64,000 nt of DNA, taken from assembly GCF_004770105.1 (NCBI RefSeq), contig NZ_RQEY01000010.1:186001-250000 (forward strand). Reading direction: 5' to 3'. Below, piece by piece: positions 18,696 to 27,500 of the stretch. The number at the start of each line of letters is the position of its first letter. The stretch's first letter is position 1. Below the pieces are notes generated by a model. It was given only the letters and a program-made list of their open reading frames with translations, was not told where the DNA came from and did not search any database. The DNA comes from Leptospira andrefontaineae. Its GTDB lineage: Bacteria > Spirochaetota > Leptospiria > Leptospirales > Leptospiraceae. Made by a program: the position numbers and the translations under genes.

Positions 18696-20138
18696 TTAGA
18701 AAATCTGGCCTATATCGATGAATAATTGAGAATCTTCTCTGGACTTAGCATAATCGATGAGTATCACTGTGGCCTGATTCCAAATAATCCGTAAACCAGT
18801 ACCATAAGAAAATTTATAACCTTGGGTGCTTATATCATGATATCCGTTCCATACTCTACCAAAATCATAAAATGGAACAAGACTCAAAGTTACCAACTGG
18901 TCCCAAAATTTGAATGTACCAAATCTCCAACGGATCTCAAAATTCCCAAAACCGATCATAGGAGCGATAAATCTTTCCTGTCTATAACCTCTTAAAGTTT
19001 GTAAACCGCCCAAGCCGTTGATGGGCCCATCGATGGACCACATATAACGATATTCTGAAAAAGGAACCTCTCCTTTTGAATAATGAAGTCCTGCTCTTCC
19101 AGCAATCACAAGTTCTTCGAAAAGTTTTGGGAAAGGCATATAGAAAAACTTCCCTTGCGTAAAAAACTTCTCAAACTCGAAATCGGAACCGGCACGTTTG
19201 GAAGAAGAAGAATAATTCATCTCTAATAGAACGCCTGAATCAGGATCCGGTTCAAAGTCTCGAGTGTCGTAAGCAAGACCTATATGGATATAATTTACAT
19301 TTCCACCGTGATAGCCATTGATGAGACCCGCTTGGTAATCTTTGGTTAATTTAGATATTCCATTCGGATAAGAAGAACCCCAACCAGTTGCTGGATCTCT
19401 TGCTACAGAATAATAATCTCCATTCGTTGCAATTCTTCCATTCGGATAATCATAAGTTCGGATCACATTTTGAGAAAATTCAGGAGCAATAATCCAGCGG
19501 AATGCTCCCCAAAAAGTTTTATCGACTGAGAATGTAGCGGTAGTAGAGCGAAACTCATATGTATTATACAAAACATTACTTTCATACGGATAAACGGATC
19601 CCGGAGAAGAAGGTCTGCGATAAGAAAGTGCATCTTCCAGATCGGAGAAGCTACCTCCGTTCTTCAGTTCTCCTGTAGGTTGATTCCTATCCCTATACTG
19701 AATTTCGCGTAACGTGTCAGTTCCGATCCCGAAATACTGAGAATTCTTATTTGTGCTATAGGAAACACTTGTCTTCAATCTATACGCAGTATCAAAAAGA
19801 AAAGGACTATCAAAAGTAAACTCATAGTAATCCGCACCTTTTGTAGTCTTGTAAGCTTGCGCACCGAATCTATATTTGTAAGGTTGGAATTCGAAATAAG
19901 GATCAGAACGATTTCCATTCTGGTATAAAAATCCTCTCGCACCGTATCCCTGCCCTCTCACTGGATCTTCTGAAAAAACAGGAAGACCTGTTGCATACCA
20001 ACCGTTTCTTTTTTCTTCCAACTCTTGTTTAGAGAGGCGTTTGGATTCGTTCAGATCGATTGCAACCTTCTCCCCTTCCGAAAAAATCGAAACCGGGACC
20101 AAAATACAGGCTAGAAATAAATGCCGAAAAGAAAACAA
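18696..20138 (-). CDS. Omp85/BamA-like outer-membrane barrel without POTRA domains
   Basis: A 480-residue outer-membrane protein. It starts at a TTG, giving a signal peptide (FSFRHLFLACILVPVSIFS); no in-frame ATG lies nearby, so the start is slightly uncertain. The rest is beta-barrel-like with alternating aromatic strands (YRFGAQAYKTTKGADYYEF, YNTYEFRSTTATFSVDKTFW). The late GLGGLQTLRGYRQERF matches the conserved (V/I)RG(Y/F) loop of Omp85 barrels, and it ends in a strand with C-terminal Phe (LFIDIGQIF). POTRA repeats are absent, so it resembles short Omp85 surface-antigen proteins rather than BamA itself. Confidence 0.85.
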   Translation of the reverse strand: MFSFRHLFLACILVPVSIFSEGEKVAIDLNESKRLSKQELEEKRNGWYATGLPVFSEDPVRGQGYGARGFLYQNGNRSDPYFEFQPYKYRFGAQAYKTTKGADYYEFTFDSPFLFDTAYRLKTSVSYSTNKNSQYFGIGTDTLREIQYRDRNQPTGELKNGGSFSDLEDALSYRRPSSPGSVYPYESNVLYNTYEFRSTTATFSVDKTFWGAFRWIIAPEFSQNVIRTYDYPNGRIATNGDYYSVARDPATGWGSSYPNGISKLTKDYQAGLINGYHGGNVNYIHIGLAYDTRDFEPDPDSGVLLEMNYSSSSKRAGSDFEFEKFFTQGKFFYMPFPKLFEELVIAGRAGLHYSKGEVPFSEYRYMWSIDGPINGLGGLQTLRGYRQERFIAPMIGFGNFEIRWRFGTFKFWDQLVTLSLVPFYDFGRVWNGYHDISTQGYKFSYGTGLRIIWNQATVILIDYAKSREDSQLFIDIGQIF

Positions 20139-20283
20139 TTACACCCGTGCCTAAGGGCAAGTTGAATAAGATAATTAAAATGTAAGCTAAAAACCTCGGA
20201 AACTTTCCTGACATTTACGTAAAATCCCTAATCCAGGAATCAGATTGACTGCACGGGCAATTCCCAAAAACTCACCTACATAA

Positions 20284-20355
<72 letters not shown>

Positions 20356-20374
20356 AGGACTCGAAGCGTGACGG

Positions 20375-20388
20375 CGAGTCCTGGTAGG
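20375..20388 (+). repeat. Degenerate third copy of the tRNA 3' repeat
   Basis: CGAGTCCTGGTAGG matches the first 14 bases of the repeat with one change. It starts 20 bp after the tRNA and suggests a second, older insertion event. Confidence 0.5.
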
Positions 20389-20473
20389 CGCACTTCGAAG
20401 ATTGCAAATTCTTATTATCGCTAACATCGAAGATCTCAGCTAACATCTAAAAGTTCAATAAAAACAGAAAGGG

Positions 20474-21322
20474 ATGACTTTCCTAAAACCTGAATGGGCT
20501 ATAATTAAAATGAAGTCAGCAATTTTCATTTTCTATTTCATACTCAGCTTCGTAGATCTAATTTTTTTCTCTGCTGGTAATAGCGGGGATGGTGTTACAA
20601 TTTATCATTTATTAATAATTCTACAACAACCATTTCTGCTCTCATTTTATTTTATTTTTTTATACTACTTAATAAATGAAAGATTGGATAAGTCCAAACT
20701 TCAACAAAATATCGTATTATTATTGTTAGTGGTCGCTTTAGACATTGTTAAAATTGGAATTTTTAACTATCACCCATTCTTACCGATCCATGCGATTTTC
20801 AATTTCCAATCAAAATCTGAAAAAATGATTAAAGAACAAAAGGAAAGAAGAGCGAAATATAAATCGTTATATTTAAGCAAACCCTTTTTAGAAAATATAT
20901 TGTTTGAGAATGATAAATTACAGACAGACTCTCAATACAATGGTCCAATAAAGAGTATTCCTTTCCATTTCAAGAAGGATTCCTATTTCACATTAAATAA
21001 CTTTATAGATTTAAAATATGCAAATATACTTTCCTTTGAAAACGTTCAAAATTATTCTACAGAAACTTCAACAACTCTTTACGATAAACTAATCGAGTAT
21101 CGAACAGAGAGTGGGAGGATTAGCTTTCTTATTCTTAAAGATACTATTCAAAGTTGCATTCATGACGATTCTTTTCTACAAACAAAGTTTGAATTTTTGA
21201 ATAAATGTCATCAAAAGTCTGCTTATTATACTGGATTTTGGGATTCTATTTTAGTAATTTATTGTTCGCAACGAAAATTGAATTTCAGATATTCAAACGA
21301 ATGCGATTCGGTTCATTATTAA
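20474..21322 (+). CDS. Membrane protein of the tRNA-bounded islet, unknown function
   Basis: A 282-residue protein that I do not recognise. Three hydrophobic segments fill the first 105 residues (FIFYFILSFVDLIFF, FLLSFYFIFLYYLI, NIVLLLLVVALDIVKIGIF). A Lys-rich stretch (EKMIKEQKERRAKYKS) and a soluble C-terminal half with several Tyr/Phe strands follow. It is the only gene between the tRNA-Arg and the repeat at 21384, and it is more A/T-rich than the core genes to the left. A second ATG at 20510 (residue 13) is an equally good start. The ATG at 20474 has AAAGGG immediately before it, too close for an ideal ribosome binding site. Confidence 0.65.
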   Translation: MTFLKPEWAIIKMKSAIFIFYFILSFVDLIFFSAGNSGDGVTIYHLLIILQQPFLLSFYFIFLYYLINERLDKSKLQQNIVLLLLVVALDIVKIGIFNYHPFLPIHAIFNFQSKSEKMIKEQKERRAKYKSLYLSKPFLENILFENDKLQTDSQYNGPIKSIPFHFKKDSYFTLNNFIDLKYANILSFENVQNYSTETSTTLYDKLIEYRTESGRISFLILKDTIQSCIHDDSFLQTKFEFLNKCHQKSAYYTGFWDSILVIYCSQRKLNFRYSNECDSVHY

Positions 21323-21383
21323 ATTCTATAGTATTCATTTCCAACAGCTCTCGCTCCTCATGGGTCGCTGCGGAAGGTAACTG

Positions 21384-21400
21384 CGAGTCCCGGTAGGTAC
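21384..21400 (+). repeat. Direct repeat copy 2 (candidate attR)
   Basis: CGAGTCCCGGTAGGTAC is identical to tRNA positions 20338-20354, with 1,029 bp between copies. It is not part of a second tRNA: the sequence before it has no cloverleaf. Confidence 0.75.
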
Positions 21401-21427
21401 AGAGGAACGGCATCTTCTCTCAGGTAT

Positions 21428-22876
21428 CTATTTTTGTATTTTTGTTAAAAGCTCAATATGCCATTGAAAGATTTCTTGTATTGGAGTTTCTAAACGAAAT
21501 CCTATTTTTGAATATAGTCTTTGATAAAAAGGAAAATGACCGAGGCATAAATTCTGGTCAGCGGAGAAAAACTTTTGATTTTCCCGCCAGACAGCAATTG
21601 AGAATTGAAACGGATCTTTCACGGAACTTCTAATAGACGGATCGACATACGGAAACGCATAAGGGACTCTTTGTTGGAAGTCTCCAAAATCGATTAATAG
21701 ACCACAATGATCCTCCTTGCTAAATGCATAAAGATCTCTTGCATCCAATAGATCGTAATTTTCAGGACTGATATTGAAGGAAAAAAAACTATCGATCGAA
21801 ATATTTAATTTAGCTTTTAGATATGATTTCGCCTCACTCATTGTTTTTCCGGTATAAATATCATCATCATATAAAAGAATATCGCTACGACCAGATAAAT
21901 CCTTTAATTTTGAATCCTCATTGAACATTTCCATCTTGTAGCCAAGTTTCCGATGCCCATGTAAGTCGAAAATTCTAGAAACGGATAGATTATAATTTAA
22001 AGGAACCATAGGATCTAAACTGATCATATTTTCCGTAGACATTAACTTTAGTTTTTCTCTTTGCTTTTCGAGAGAAACTACTTCAACGATCTTAAAAAAC
22101 TTAGAAAGAAATTCAGGGATGGGATATCCATCGTCTCGGACTTTAAGGTTCTTATCGTAAAAATCCTTTTTCTTATAAAATTTTCTAATCTCCGAAGAAG
22201 AGCTGCCATTCTCACCTTGAGCAAGATAAACGGATTCCTGATTCTTTACGTCGACTTCGTATCCGTTTCGAGTAACAACAACACATCCGTCTTCACTATA
22301 TTTGAAAGCTTCTGCAAAACGAAAGTTATCTCCACCGCAAAGAAAAAAAATCTTAGTCTTTAATTTTGCGTTTCGCTCCAAATATTTTTTGAGCCGAAAA
22401 ACAACGTCCGTAAAATTAATACTCGTTTGATTGAAAACCCCATTCCAAGGATCCAAACCGATCCAAGGATAATCTTCAATCTTTTCGGTTACGATTCGAT
22501 TTCTTTCATAAATATTTAAGAAGGAATTCGTTTTAGGACCGACATAGTCGTCATGATCAGGGGAGATATAACCTCCTAAAACTTCGTAGCCTTCCTTTTC
22601 TAACGATTCTTTTGCAATGATCATCATTTCAAGGTGGCCGTCATGTATAGGACATAGAGCACCCGTAAGCAATAGTACACAGTGATTATCAGTTTTAGGT
22701 TTTTCTAAGAAAGCGTAGGGAGTACATAAAATAGAAGTGGTAGCGCCAATATCTACGTTATCTAAATTTAGATCTTCGAAAAAACCTGCTTTTAGCACAG
22801 CGTCTATCCCTTCTTCTTGGAAGAGTTTGCCGTAATAATAGTCCCGCTGAATTTTCCAGGTCTGAATCATATTCAT
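21428..22876 (-). CDS. NMN/NaMN adenylyltransferase fused to a phosphoribosyltransferase domain
   Basis: A 482-residue two-domain protein. Residues about 65-230 are a nucleotidyltransferase with LLLTGALCPIHDGHLEMM (the HxGH-type ATP site, here HDGH) and GENGSSSSEIRKFYKK (the SSTxIR-type motif). The segment GGYISPDHDDYVGP followed by YPWIGLDPWNG resembles the ISP and W..W regions of eukaryotic NMNATs rather than bacterial NadD. Residues about 290-410 carry ILLYDDDIYTGKT, the PRPP-binding signature of type I phosphoribosyltransferases. Together the domains could make a pyridine mononucleotide and adenylate it, giving NAD or its acid form. It is the last gene of the NAD operon, overlapping the oxygenase by 4 bp. 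The domain calls come from motifs; the base used by the second domain is unknown. Confidence 0.75.
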   Translation of the reverse strand: MNMIQTWKIQRDYYYGKLFQEEGIDAVLKAGFFEDLNLDNVDIGATTSILCTPYAFLEKPKTDNHCVLLLTGALCPIHDGHLEMMIIAKESLEKEGYEVLGGYISPDHDDYVGPKTNSFLNIYERNRIVTEKIEDYPWIGLDPWNGVFNQTSINFTDVVFRLKKYLERNAKLKTKIFFLCGGDNFRFAEAFKYSEDGCVVVTRNGYEVDVKNQESVYLAQGENGSSSSEIRKFYKKKDFYDKNLKVRDDGYPIPEFLSKFFKIVEVVSLEKQREKLKLMSTENMISLDPMVPLNYNLSVSRIFDLHGHRKLGYKMEMFNEDSKLKDLSGRSDILLYDDDIYTGKTMSEAKSYLKAKLNISIDSFFSFNISPENYDLLDARDLYAFSKEDHCGLLIDFGDFQQRVPYAFPYVDPSIRSSVKDPFQFSIAVWRENQKFFSADQNLCLGHFPFYQRLYSKIGFRLETPIQEIFQWHIELLTKIQK

Positions 22877-23649
22877 AAAGATTTTGCTCTATATATTATA
22901 TCACCGCGAATAATGATCCGGGGATGGTCCTTTTCTCCCAAATATACATCCACATCATGACAGATTCTATGGTCGAAGATTAATATCGAACCTTCTTGAG
23001 GCAAAAAGGAAGACAATACTTCTTCCTCAAGGACTCTTCTATCCCAATCTGAATGATCCCTTTCCCATACATTAATATTTTCTAAATTATCCCGAATAAA
23101 TCGAGTTGCGCCTGATTCATTCGTTGTTAAATAGATGACAAAAGACTTTAAAGTCCTATGAATCCCGTCTTCATATATGAATCCTGCATCGTAGTGGGCA
23201 TAATGTTCACCACCCGATTCGTATTTCATAAAGCGAAACAGTGGACTAACTTGCACTGGAATCCAAATCGGATTTTTCTTTGGATTTTCTTGCCACCAAT
23301 CTGTGGAAGTTTTCTCTGAGCAAAATTTTTCACTTAGGTGAGGGACAATAAGTTCGGAAAGCATATTTGCAAGCTGAAGGGACCATCCGGTGGCTCTTTG
23401 GCTTCCGATTCCATAGTTTCGGTTCATGAGACCGTTGACCGATACTGGAGCTAAAATCATCGAATCAAAAAATAATTCCCTAAGTGAATGACAAGTTTCG
23501 GAATCTAAAAAATTCATCCAATAGTCGACTTCCGTTAAAATGGTGTCCCTTTTGGAAAAATTTAGACCTGTTTGAATCCGGAAAGCTATCGCCGGCATTT
23601 CCCAGAAGCCGGGAACTTTTGTATGTTCAGGTTTCTTATGAAGTATCAA
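22873..23649 (-). CDS. 2-oxoglutarate/Fe(II)-dependent oxygenase (prolyl-4-hydroxylase-like)
   Basis: A 258-residue soluble enzyme of the 2OG-Fe(II) family. The iron-binding HxD is in GGEHYAHYDAGF (about residue 150), the distal His in FDHRICHDVDVY, and the 2OG-binding Arg in PRIIIRGD. The spacing fits a double-stranded beta-helix, and the region before HxD (VSPLFRFMKYESGGEHYAHYD) is like prolyl-4-hydroxylase domains. These enzymes hydroxylate proteins or small molecules; the substrate here is unknown. It sits between NAD synthetase and the adenylyltransferase fusion, overlapping each by 4 bp, so it is an integral member of the operon, a placement I do not recognise from standard NAD pathways. 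Confidence 0.82.
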   Translation of the reverse strand: MILHKKPEHTKVPGFWEMPAIAFRIQTGLNFSKRDTILTEVDYWMNFLDSETCHSLRELFFDSMILAPVSVNGLMNRNYGIGSQRATGWSLQLANMLSELIVPHLSEKFCSEKTSTDWWQENPKKNPIWIPVQVSPLFRFMKYESGGEHYAHYDAGFIYEDGIHRTLKSFVIYLTTNESGATRFIRDNLENINVWERDHSDWDRRVLEEEVLSSFLPQEGSILIFDHRICHDVDVYLGEKDHPRIIIRGDIIYRAKSL

Positions 23650-24626
23650 GACCAGCCCCCATCAACAATTCGCCTCATAACATCTATAAATCTGGATGGA
23701 AGCCCAACTTTGTATTTATGAAGATTTTTTTGATGTATCGATTCTATATTTTCAAAACTTTGAATCGTTTTGGCAGAAAGAAGGTGAATTACTTTTTGAA
23801 AATCGAGGTTGAAATCTTTCAATAAAATAAAGAATCGAATATCTTCATAATTTGCACCGATCATTTCTTGATCAGTTCTCCCATCAAAAATGTCTCCTGT
23901 GGGCTCCGCCTGAATGATCTCCTCCGGAATCTTTATACTATTAGCAATAGTATAAACTTCATTTTTGTGTAAATCTGCTATCGGCTGTAAATCGACCATT
24001 CCATCGGAGGCCTTTCCATAAAATCCTAAATACGCCCCTTCATCTCTATTGGTTGTGCCTACTACGATCGATCTATAATTTTGTTCTTGTAAAAGTGCAG
24101 CGTGAAAATAGAGATAAGGGACTCGGATAATAGAAAGCAATTGACCTGCCGACCAGGGGGAGTATTTACCTTCTTCTAAGCGAAGATAACTCTCTTGAAC
24201 TTGAGTTAGATCTTTTTGAAAGAATTCAATTTTATTATTTTGTGAACTGAAAGTTGATTTTAAGAGTTCAAATTTTCTTAAAGCCTCTTTTTGGCCAGTT
24301 GCACCGACACTAAAAATCGGAAGTGCCATCCCTAATATCTTTTTAATCGGGGAATTAGATTCCTGCGAAGCGAGACTTAATAATCCTAGAACGACGGATG
24401 AGTCTACCCCTCCAGATAATCCGATAACACAACTGTCTAAATTTTCTATTTTAAAAAATTCGTTTATGCGCTGGATTTTCCTCTGCAAATGAATTTTTAG
24501 ATCGAAACCTCTATTAACATCCAGAAAACTTCTTAATTCCAATTCGGTTTTTAAAGTTCGAACCATATCTGAAATAAAAGACAAGGAAGGACTATTAAGA
24601 TCTGTCATAAGAATATCGTTTTTCAT
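23646..24626 (-). CDS. nadE: NAD synthetase, ammonia-dependent type
   Basis: NadE converts nicotinic acid adenine dinucleotide to NAD with ATP and ammonia. The 326-residue protein lacks a glutaminase domain, so it uses free ammonia. The PP-loop is [17 protein letters not shown] (about 80-96). The deamido-NAD site is in [19 protein letters not shown] and [17 protein letters not shown], followed by [18 protein letters not shown]. All motifs are intact. The N-terminal 60 residues are an extension relative to the shortest NadE proteins. It overlaps the upstream Nudix gene and the downstream oxygenase by 4 bp each. A separate housekeeping NadE is likely elsewhere, making this an accessory copy, which I cannot verify from the window. 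Confidence 0.92.
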   Translation of the reverse strand: MKNDILMTDLNSPSLSFISDMVRTLKTELELRSFLDVNRGFDLKIHLQRKIQRINEFFKIENLDSCVIGLSGGVDSSVVLGLLSLASQESNSPIKKILGMALPIFSVGATGQKEALRKFELLKSTFSSQNNKIEFFQKDLTQVQESYLRLEEGKYSPWSAGQLLSIIRVPYLYFHAALLQEQNYRSIVVGTTNRDEGAYLGFYGKASDGMVDLQPIADLHKNEVYTIANSIKIPEEIIQAEPTGDIFDGRTDQEMIGANYEDIRFFILLKDFNLDFQKVIHLLSAKTIQSFENIESIHQKNLHKYKVGLPSRFIDVMRRIVDGGWS

Positions 24627-25324
24627 AGATCAAAACTAATTCCTTGTTTTATCATTTTTTTATACTTCGACTTATTGAATTGATAAAGTTGAGCAGCTCT
24701 GTGAGCTACGTTTTCCTCGAATTCTTTCGTAGGATCTAGTATGTCAAATTGTAGTATCCTTTTTCGAAAATTGCGCTTATCTAGATCCTTCTCTAAAATG
24801 ATTTCGTATAATCTCTGTAATTGTGTAAGAGTGAATTTACTTGGAAGCAATTCGAAACCAATCGGTTGATAACGCAGTTTCCCTTTTAAACGAGCTAATG
24901 CCACTTCTACTATTTTATCATGATCAAATGCCAACTTTGGCAATTCTCGAACATTATACCAGACAGCCCTATCGGCGTCTGTGGAAGCTTGAACAAAATG
25001 GTTATGCAAATTTACAAGGGAATAGTAAGCAATTGAGACGACTCGCTCCCGGGGATCGCGATCTATTTGGCCAAAAGTGTATAGTTGCTCTAAAAAAATA
25101 TTCTTTAACCCGGTTTCCTCTTTGAGCTCTCGAATGGCAGCTTCATCAATCGTCTCTTCGATTCGTACGAATCCGCCAGGCAGCGCCCAATGTCCGCGAA
25201 ACGGATCGATACCTCTTTGGATGATAAGGATCTGCAGCTTATCTTCATTAACACCAAAGACTACACAATCGACCGTTAAGCTTGGTCTTGCAAATTTGTA
25301 TGAATACATTGTATTATTTTTCAT
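24623..25324 (-). CDS. NrtR-like Nudix/winged-helix regulator of NAD metabolism
   Basis: A 233-residue protein with an N-terminal Nudix domain and a C-terminal winged helix. The Nudix box is complete, [18 protein letters not shown] followed by KEETGL, so ADP-ribose-type hydrolysis is possible. The C-terminal part ([20 protein letters not shown], then [10 protein letters not shown]) matches the winged-helix half of NrtR proteins, which repress NAD genes and release DNA on binding ADP-ribose. It is the first gene of a four-gene operon that includes NAD synthetase, and a perfect palindrome sits 44 bp upstream of its start. The alternative is a plain Nudix hydrolase; context favours a regulator. 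Confidence 0.8.
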   Translation of the reverse strand: MKNNTMYSYKFARPSLTVDCVVFGVNEDKLQILIIQRGIDPFRGHWALPGGFVRIEETIDEAAIRELKEETGLKNIFLEQLYTFGQIDRDPRERVVSIAYYSLVNLHNHFVQASTDADRAVWYNVRELPKLAFDHDKIVEVALARLKGKLRYQPIGFELLPSKFTLTQLQRLYEIILEKDLDKRNFRKRILQFDILDPTKEFEENVAHRAAQLYQFNKSKYKKMIKQGISFDL

Positions 25325-25663
25325 TGGATCCGTAAGAAATGATAATCAGTTCCTGAAAATCACTTAAAAGTGTATAATATACACTAACTAAATCAACAAA
25401 AAATGCGAACTTAGATAAAAATAAAGGCCCAATAGCAAAGCTTAAATAGCCCGCTGTTTTGATTCTAAGAATATCTCTCGAACTCCCCGCGAAGGATCGA
25501 GCCGGGGTCACAAAAATCGCCGATGCGATTCCCGCAAAACGGCTACATTCGCCTGAAGTTCGGCTACACGAATAATCTCTCCAAAAAGAACTTCTCATAT
25601 CCTTAATAGATCTGAATAGGAAATACCGCTTATATAAAGCATCTCTAATTAAGGAGAATACCT
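25325..25663. other. Divergent intergenic region with a G/C-rich block
   Basis: It separates the NAD operon from the NmrA-like gene. Besides the palindrome at 25369-25385, it holds a block at about 25480-25570 much richer in G+C than its surroundings (CTCCCCGCGAAGGATCGAGC, AATCGCCGATGCGATT). An open minus frame of 94 codons crosses it but has no ribosome binding site and no protein-like pattern. The block may be a dispersed repeat like the one at 3464-3701. AAGGAG for the plus gene lies at its right end. Confidence 0.45.
25369..25385 (-). promoter_or_regulatory. Perfect 17-bp palindrome, candidate NrtR operator
   Basis: AGTGTATA-A-TATACACT is perfectly symmetrical. It lies 44 bp upstream of the first gene of the NAD operon and overlaps -10-like A/T sequence on the minus strand. 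A dimeric winged-helix repressor such as the first gene product is the natural candidate ligand. Confidence 0.65.
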
Positions 25664-26569
25664 ATGAAGATTATTATTACCGGTTCACTGGGACATATCA
25701 GTAAACCACTCGTTGAAGAATTGATTCGAAAGGGTCATTCAGTTACCGTTATTAGTAGCAACCCGGAACGTACAAAAGAAATAGAAACAATAGGCGCTAT
25801 TCCTTCTATCGGCAAAATGGAAGATAGCGAATTCTTATCGCAAACATTTCAGGGCGCGGATATAGTCTATGCTATGGAAGCGATCGGCTACGAGAGCTTT
25901 TTTGATCATAACCTGGATATAATGGAAACAATTCGCCGGATTGCTAATAGTTATAAAATAGCCATAGAACAATCCGGAATTAGGAGAGTGATCCATTTGA
26001 GTAGCATAGGAGCGCATACAAATTCGGATAGTGGGATACTTGCTTTTCATCATGAGGCAGAGAATATTTTAAGAAAATTACCGAGTGACGTTTCGATTAA
26101 GTTTATGCGGCCGGTAGGATTTTATTATAATATGTTCGCATTTATACAAACGATAAAGTCAAGAGGATCCATCATATCCAATTATGGGGGAGATGAAATA
26201 GAGCCTTGGGTTTCTCCTTCGGATATTGCAAAGGTGATTGCAGAAGAAATTGAAAAACCTTTCGAAGGAAGAAGTATCCGCTATATCGCAAGTGATGAAA
26301 TTTCACCGAACGAAATCGCGAAAATTTTGGGTGAAGCGATTGGAAAGCCTGATCTAAAATGGACAATCATTTCTGATGAAGAATCATTGAACGGCATGAT
26401 CGCGGCAGGAATGAATCCAAAAACTGCAAAAGGTTTTATGGAAATGAATGCGTCCAGAAGAGGTGGAGTGTTATATGAGGATTATTTCCGAAATCAACCT
26501 ATATTGGAAAGGACCAAATTAAAGGACTTTGCTAAAGATTTTGCTACGGCTTATGAGAGAATGAAATAG
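25664..26569 (+). CDS. NmrA-like NAD(P)-binding atypical SDR
   Basis: A 301-residue Rossmann-fold protein. The dinucleotide-binding loop is KIIITGSLGHISKPLVEELI (residues 2-21), a TGxxGxxS variant typical of NmrA/atypical SDR5 proteins. No YxxxK catalytic pair is evident (HLSSIGAHT holds the serines), so it may sense redox cofactor rather than catalyse. AAGGAG precedes the ATG at good spacing. An AraC-family gene starts 7 bp after its stop, and the pair is probably one operon. The substrate is unknown. Confidence 0.85.
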   Translation: MKIIITGSLGHISKPLVEELIRKGHSVTVISSNPERTKEIETIGAIPSIGKMEDSEFLSQTFQGADIVYAMEAIGYESFFDHNLDIMETIRRIANSYKIAIEQSGIRRVIHLSSIGAHTNSDSGILAFHHEAENILRKLPSDVSIKFMRPVGFYYNMFAFIQTIKSRGSIISNYGGDEIEPWVSPSDIAKVIAEEIEKPFEGRSIRYIASDEISPNEIAKILGEAIGKPDLKWTIISDEESLNGMIAAGMNPKTAKGFMEMNASRRGGVLYEDYFRNQPILERTKLKDFAKDFATAYERMK

Positions 26570-26576
26570 GCTCACC

Positions 26577-27500
26577 GTGAAAGAGATTCAAAAACCATAT
26601 AGAATTAAGACCATCAGCGAGTTTCATCAGTTGAGAGGTTTGCCAAAACCTGAACATCCTCTGATCAGTGTAGTGGATTATGGATCTATTATACATTCTC
26701 CGGACTTCAATCTCACAAGTTGGACTCTCGATTTTTATTCCATTTCTTTAAAAAGGAACTCTGCCGTAAAAATGAAATACGGGCAGCAGGAATATGATTT
26801 TGACGATGGTATCTTGTTCTTTATGGCTCCCGGTCAAGTTTTTAGGATCGAGATCGGTCTAGACAGAAAACCGGAACATTCCGGGTGGATCTTATTGATC
26901 CATCCGGACTTCATCTGGAATTCCGTATTGGCTAAGAATATTCGAAAATACGAATATTTCGATTATTCGGTGAACGAGGCTCTATTCCTTTCTGAAAAAG
27001 AGGAAGTCGTATTGAACGATATTGTCGGTAACATTAGGCAAGAATATCATTCCAATATCGATAAATTCAGCCAGGATATTATCATTTCCCATATTACTAC
27101 CCTACTTAATTATGCGGAGAGATTTTATCATCGTCAATTTATCACAAGAAAGATCACGAATCATAAAATTTTGGATCGTTTGGAAGGAATTTTAGTAGAG
27201 TATTTTAGAGAAGGAGACTTAAGAGAAAAAGGTTTACCTTCGGTCCAATACGTAGCGGATCTATTGAATGTTTCTCCGAAATATTTGAGCGGGCTACTGA
27301 ACGTATTAACCGGTCAGAGTACTCAGCAGCATATTCATAATAAGTTGATCGAACAGGCAAAAGAAAGATTGTCTACTACCGATTTGCCAATAACCGCAAT
27401 CGCTTATGAATTAGGTTTCGAACACTCTCAATCTTTTAGTAAATTATTCAAGAGTAAGACAAAACTTACTCCTGTGGAATTTCGTCGTTCGTTCAATTGA
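26577..27500 (+). CDS. AraC-family transcriptional regulator
   Basis: A 307-residue regulator starting at a GTG. The N-terminal 190 residues form a cupin-like sensing domain (VKMKYGQQEYDFDDGILFFM). The C-terminal 100 residues form the double helix-turn-helix, including PSVQYVADLLNVSPKYLSGL and LPITAIAYELGFEHSQSFSK with the closing KLTPVEFR. All AraC signature positions look intact. It follows the NmrA-like gene by 7 bp and may control it or nearby genes. Confidence 0.92.
   Translation: MKEIQKPYRIKTISEFHQLRGLPKPEHPLISVVDYGSIIHSPDFNLTSWTLDFYSISLKRNSAVKMKYGQQEYDFDDGILFFMAPGQVFRIEIGLDRKPEHSGWILLIHPDFIWNSVLAKNIRKYEYFDYSVNEALFLSEKEEVVLNDIVGNIRQEYHSNIDKFSQDIIISHITTLLNYAERFYHRQFITRKITNHKILDRLEGILVEYFREGDLREKGLPSVQYVADLLNVSPKYLSGLLNVLTGQSTQQHIHNKLIEQAKERLSTTDLPITAIAYELGFEHSQSFSKLFKSKTKLTPVEFRRSFN

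Noticed and set aside
20029..20214. A 61-codon minus frame overlapping the Omp85 start, opening with a hydrophobic stretch
   Set aside because: I considered that it might be the true N-terminus joined by a frameshift, but the Omp85 frame has its own complete signal peptide from the TTG at 20138.
21360..21400. Possible second tRNA at the repeat copy
   Set aside because: Only the T-loop and acceptor 3' strand are present; no D or anticodon arm can be folded.
25314..25598. A 94-codon minus frame upstream of the NAD operon
   Set aside because: It overlaps the regulator start and palindrome, has no ribosome binding site, and its composition follows the G/C-rich repeat block.
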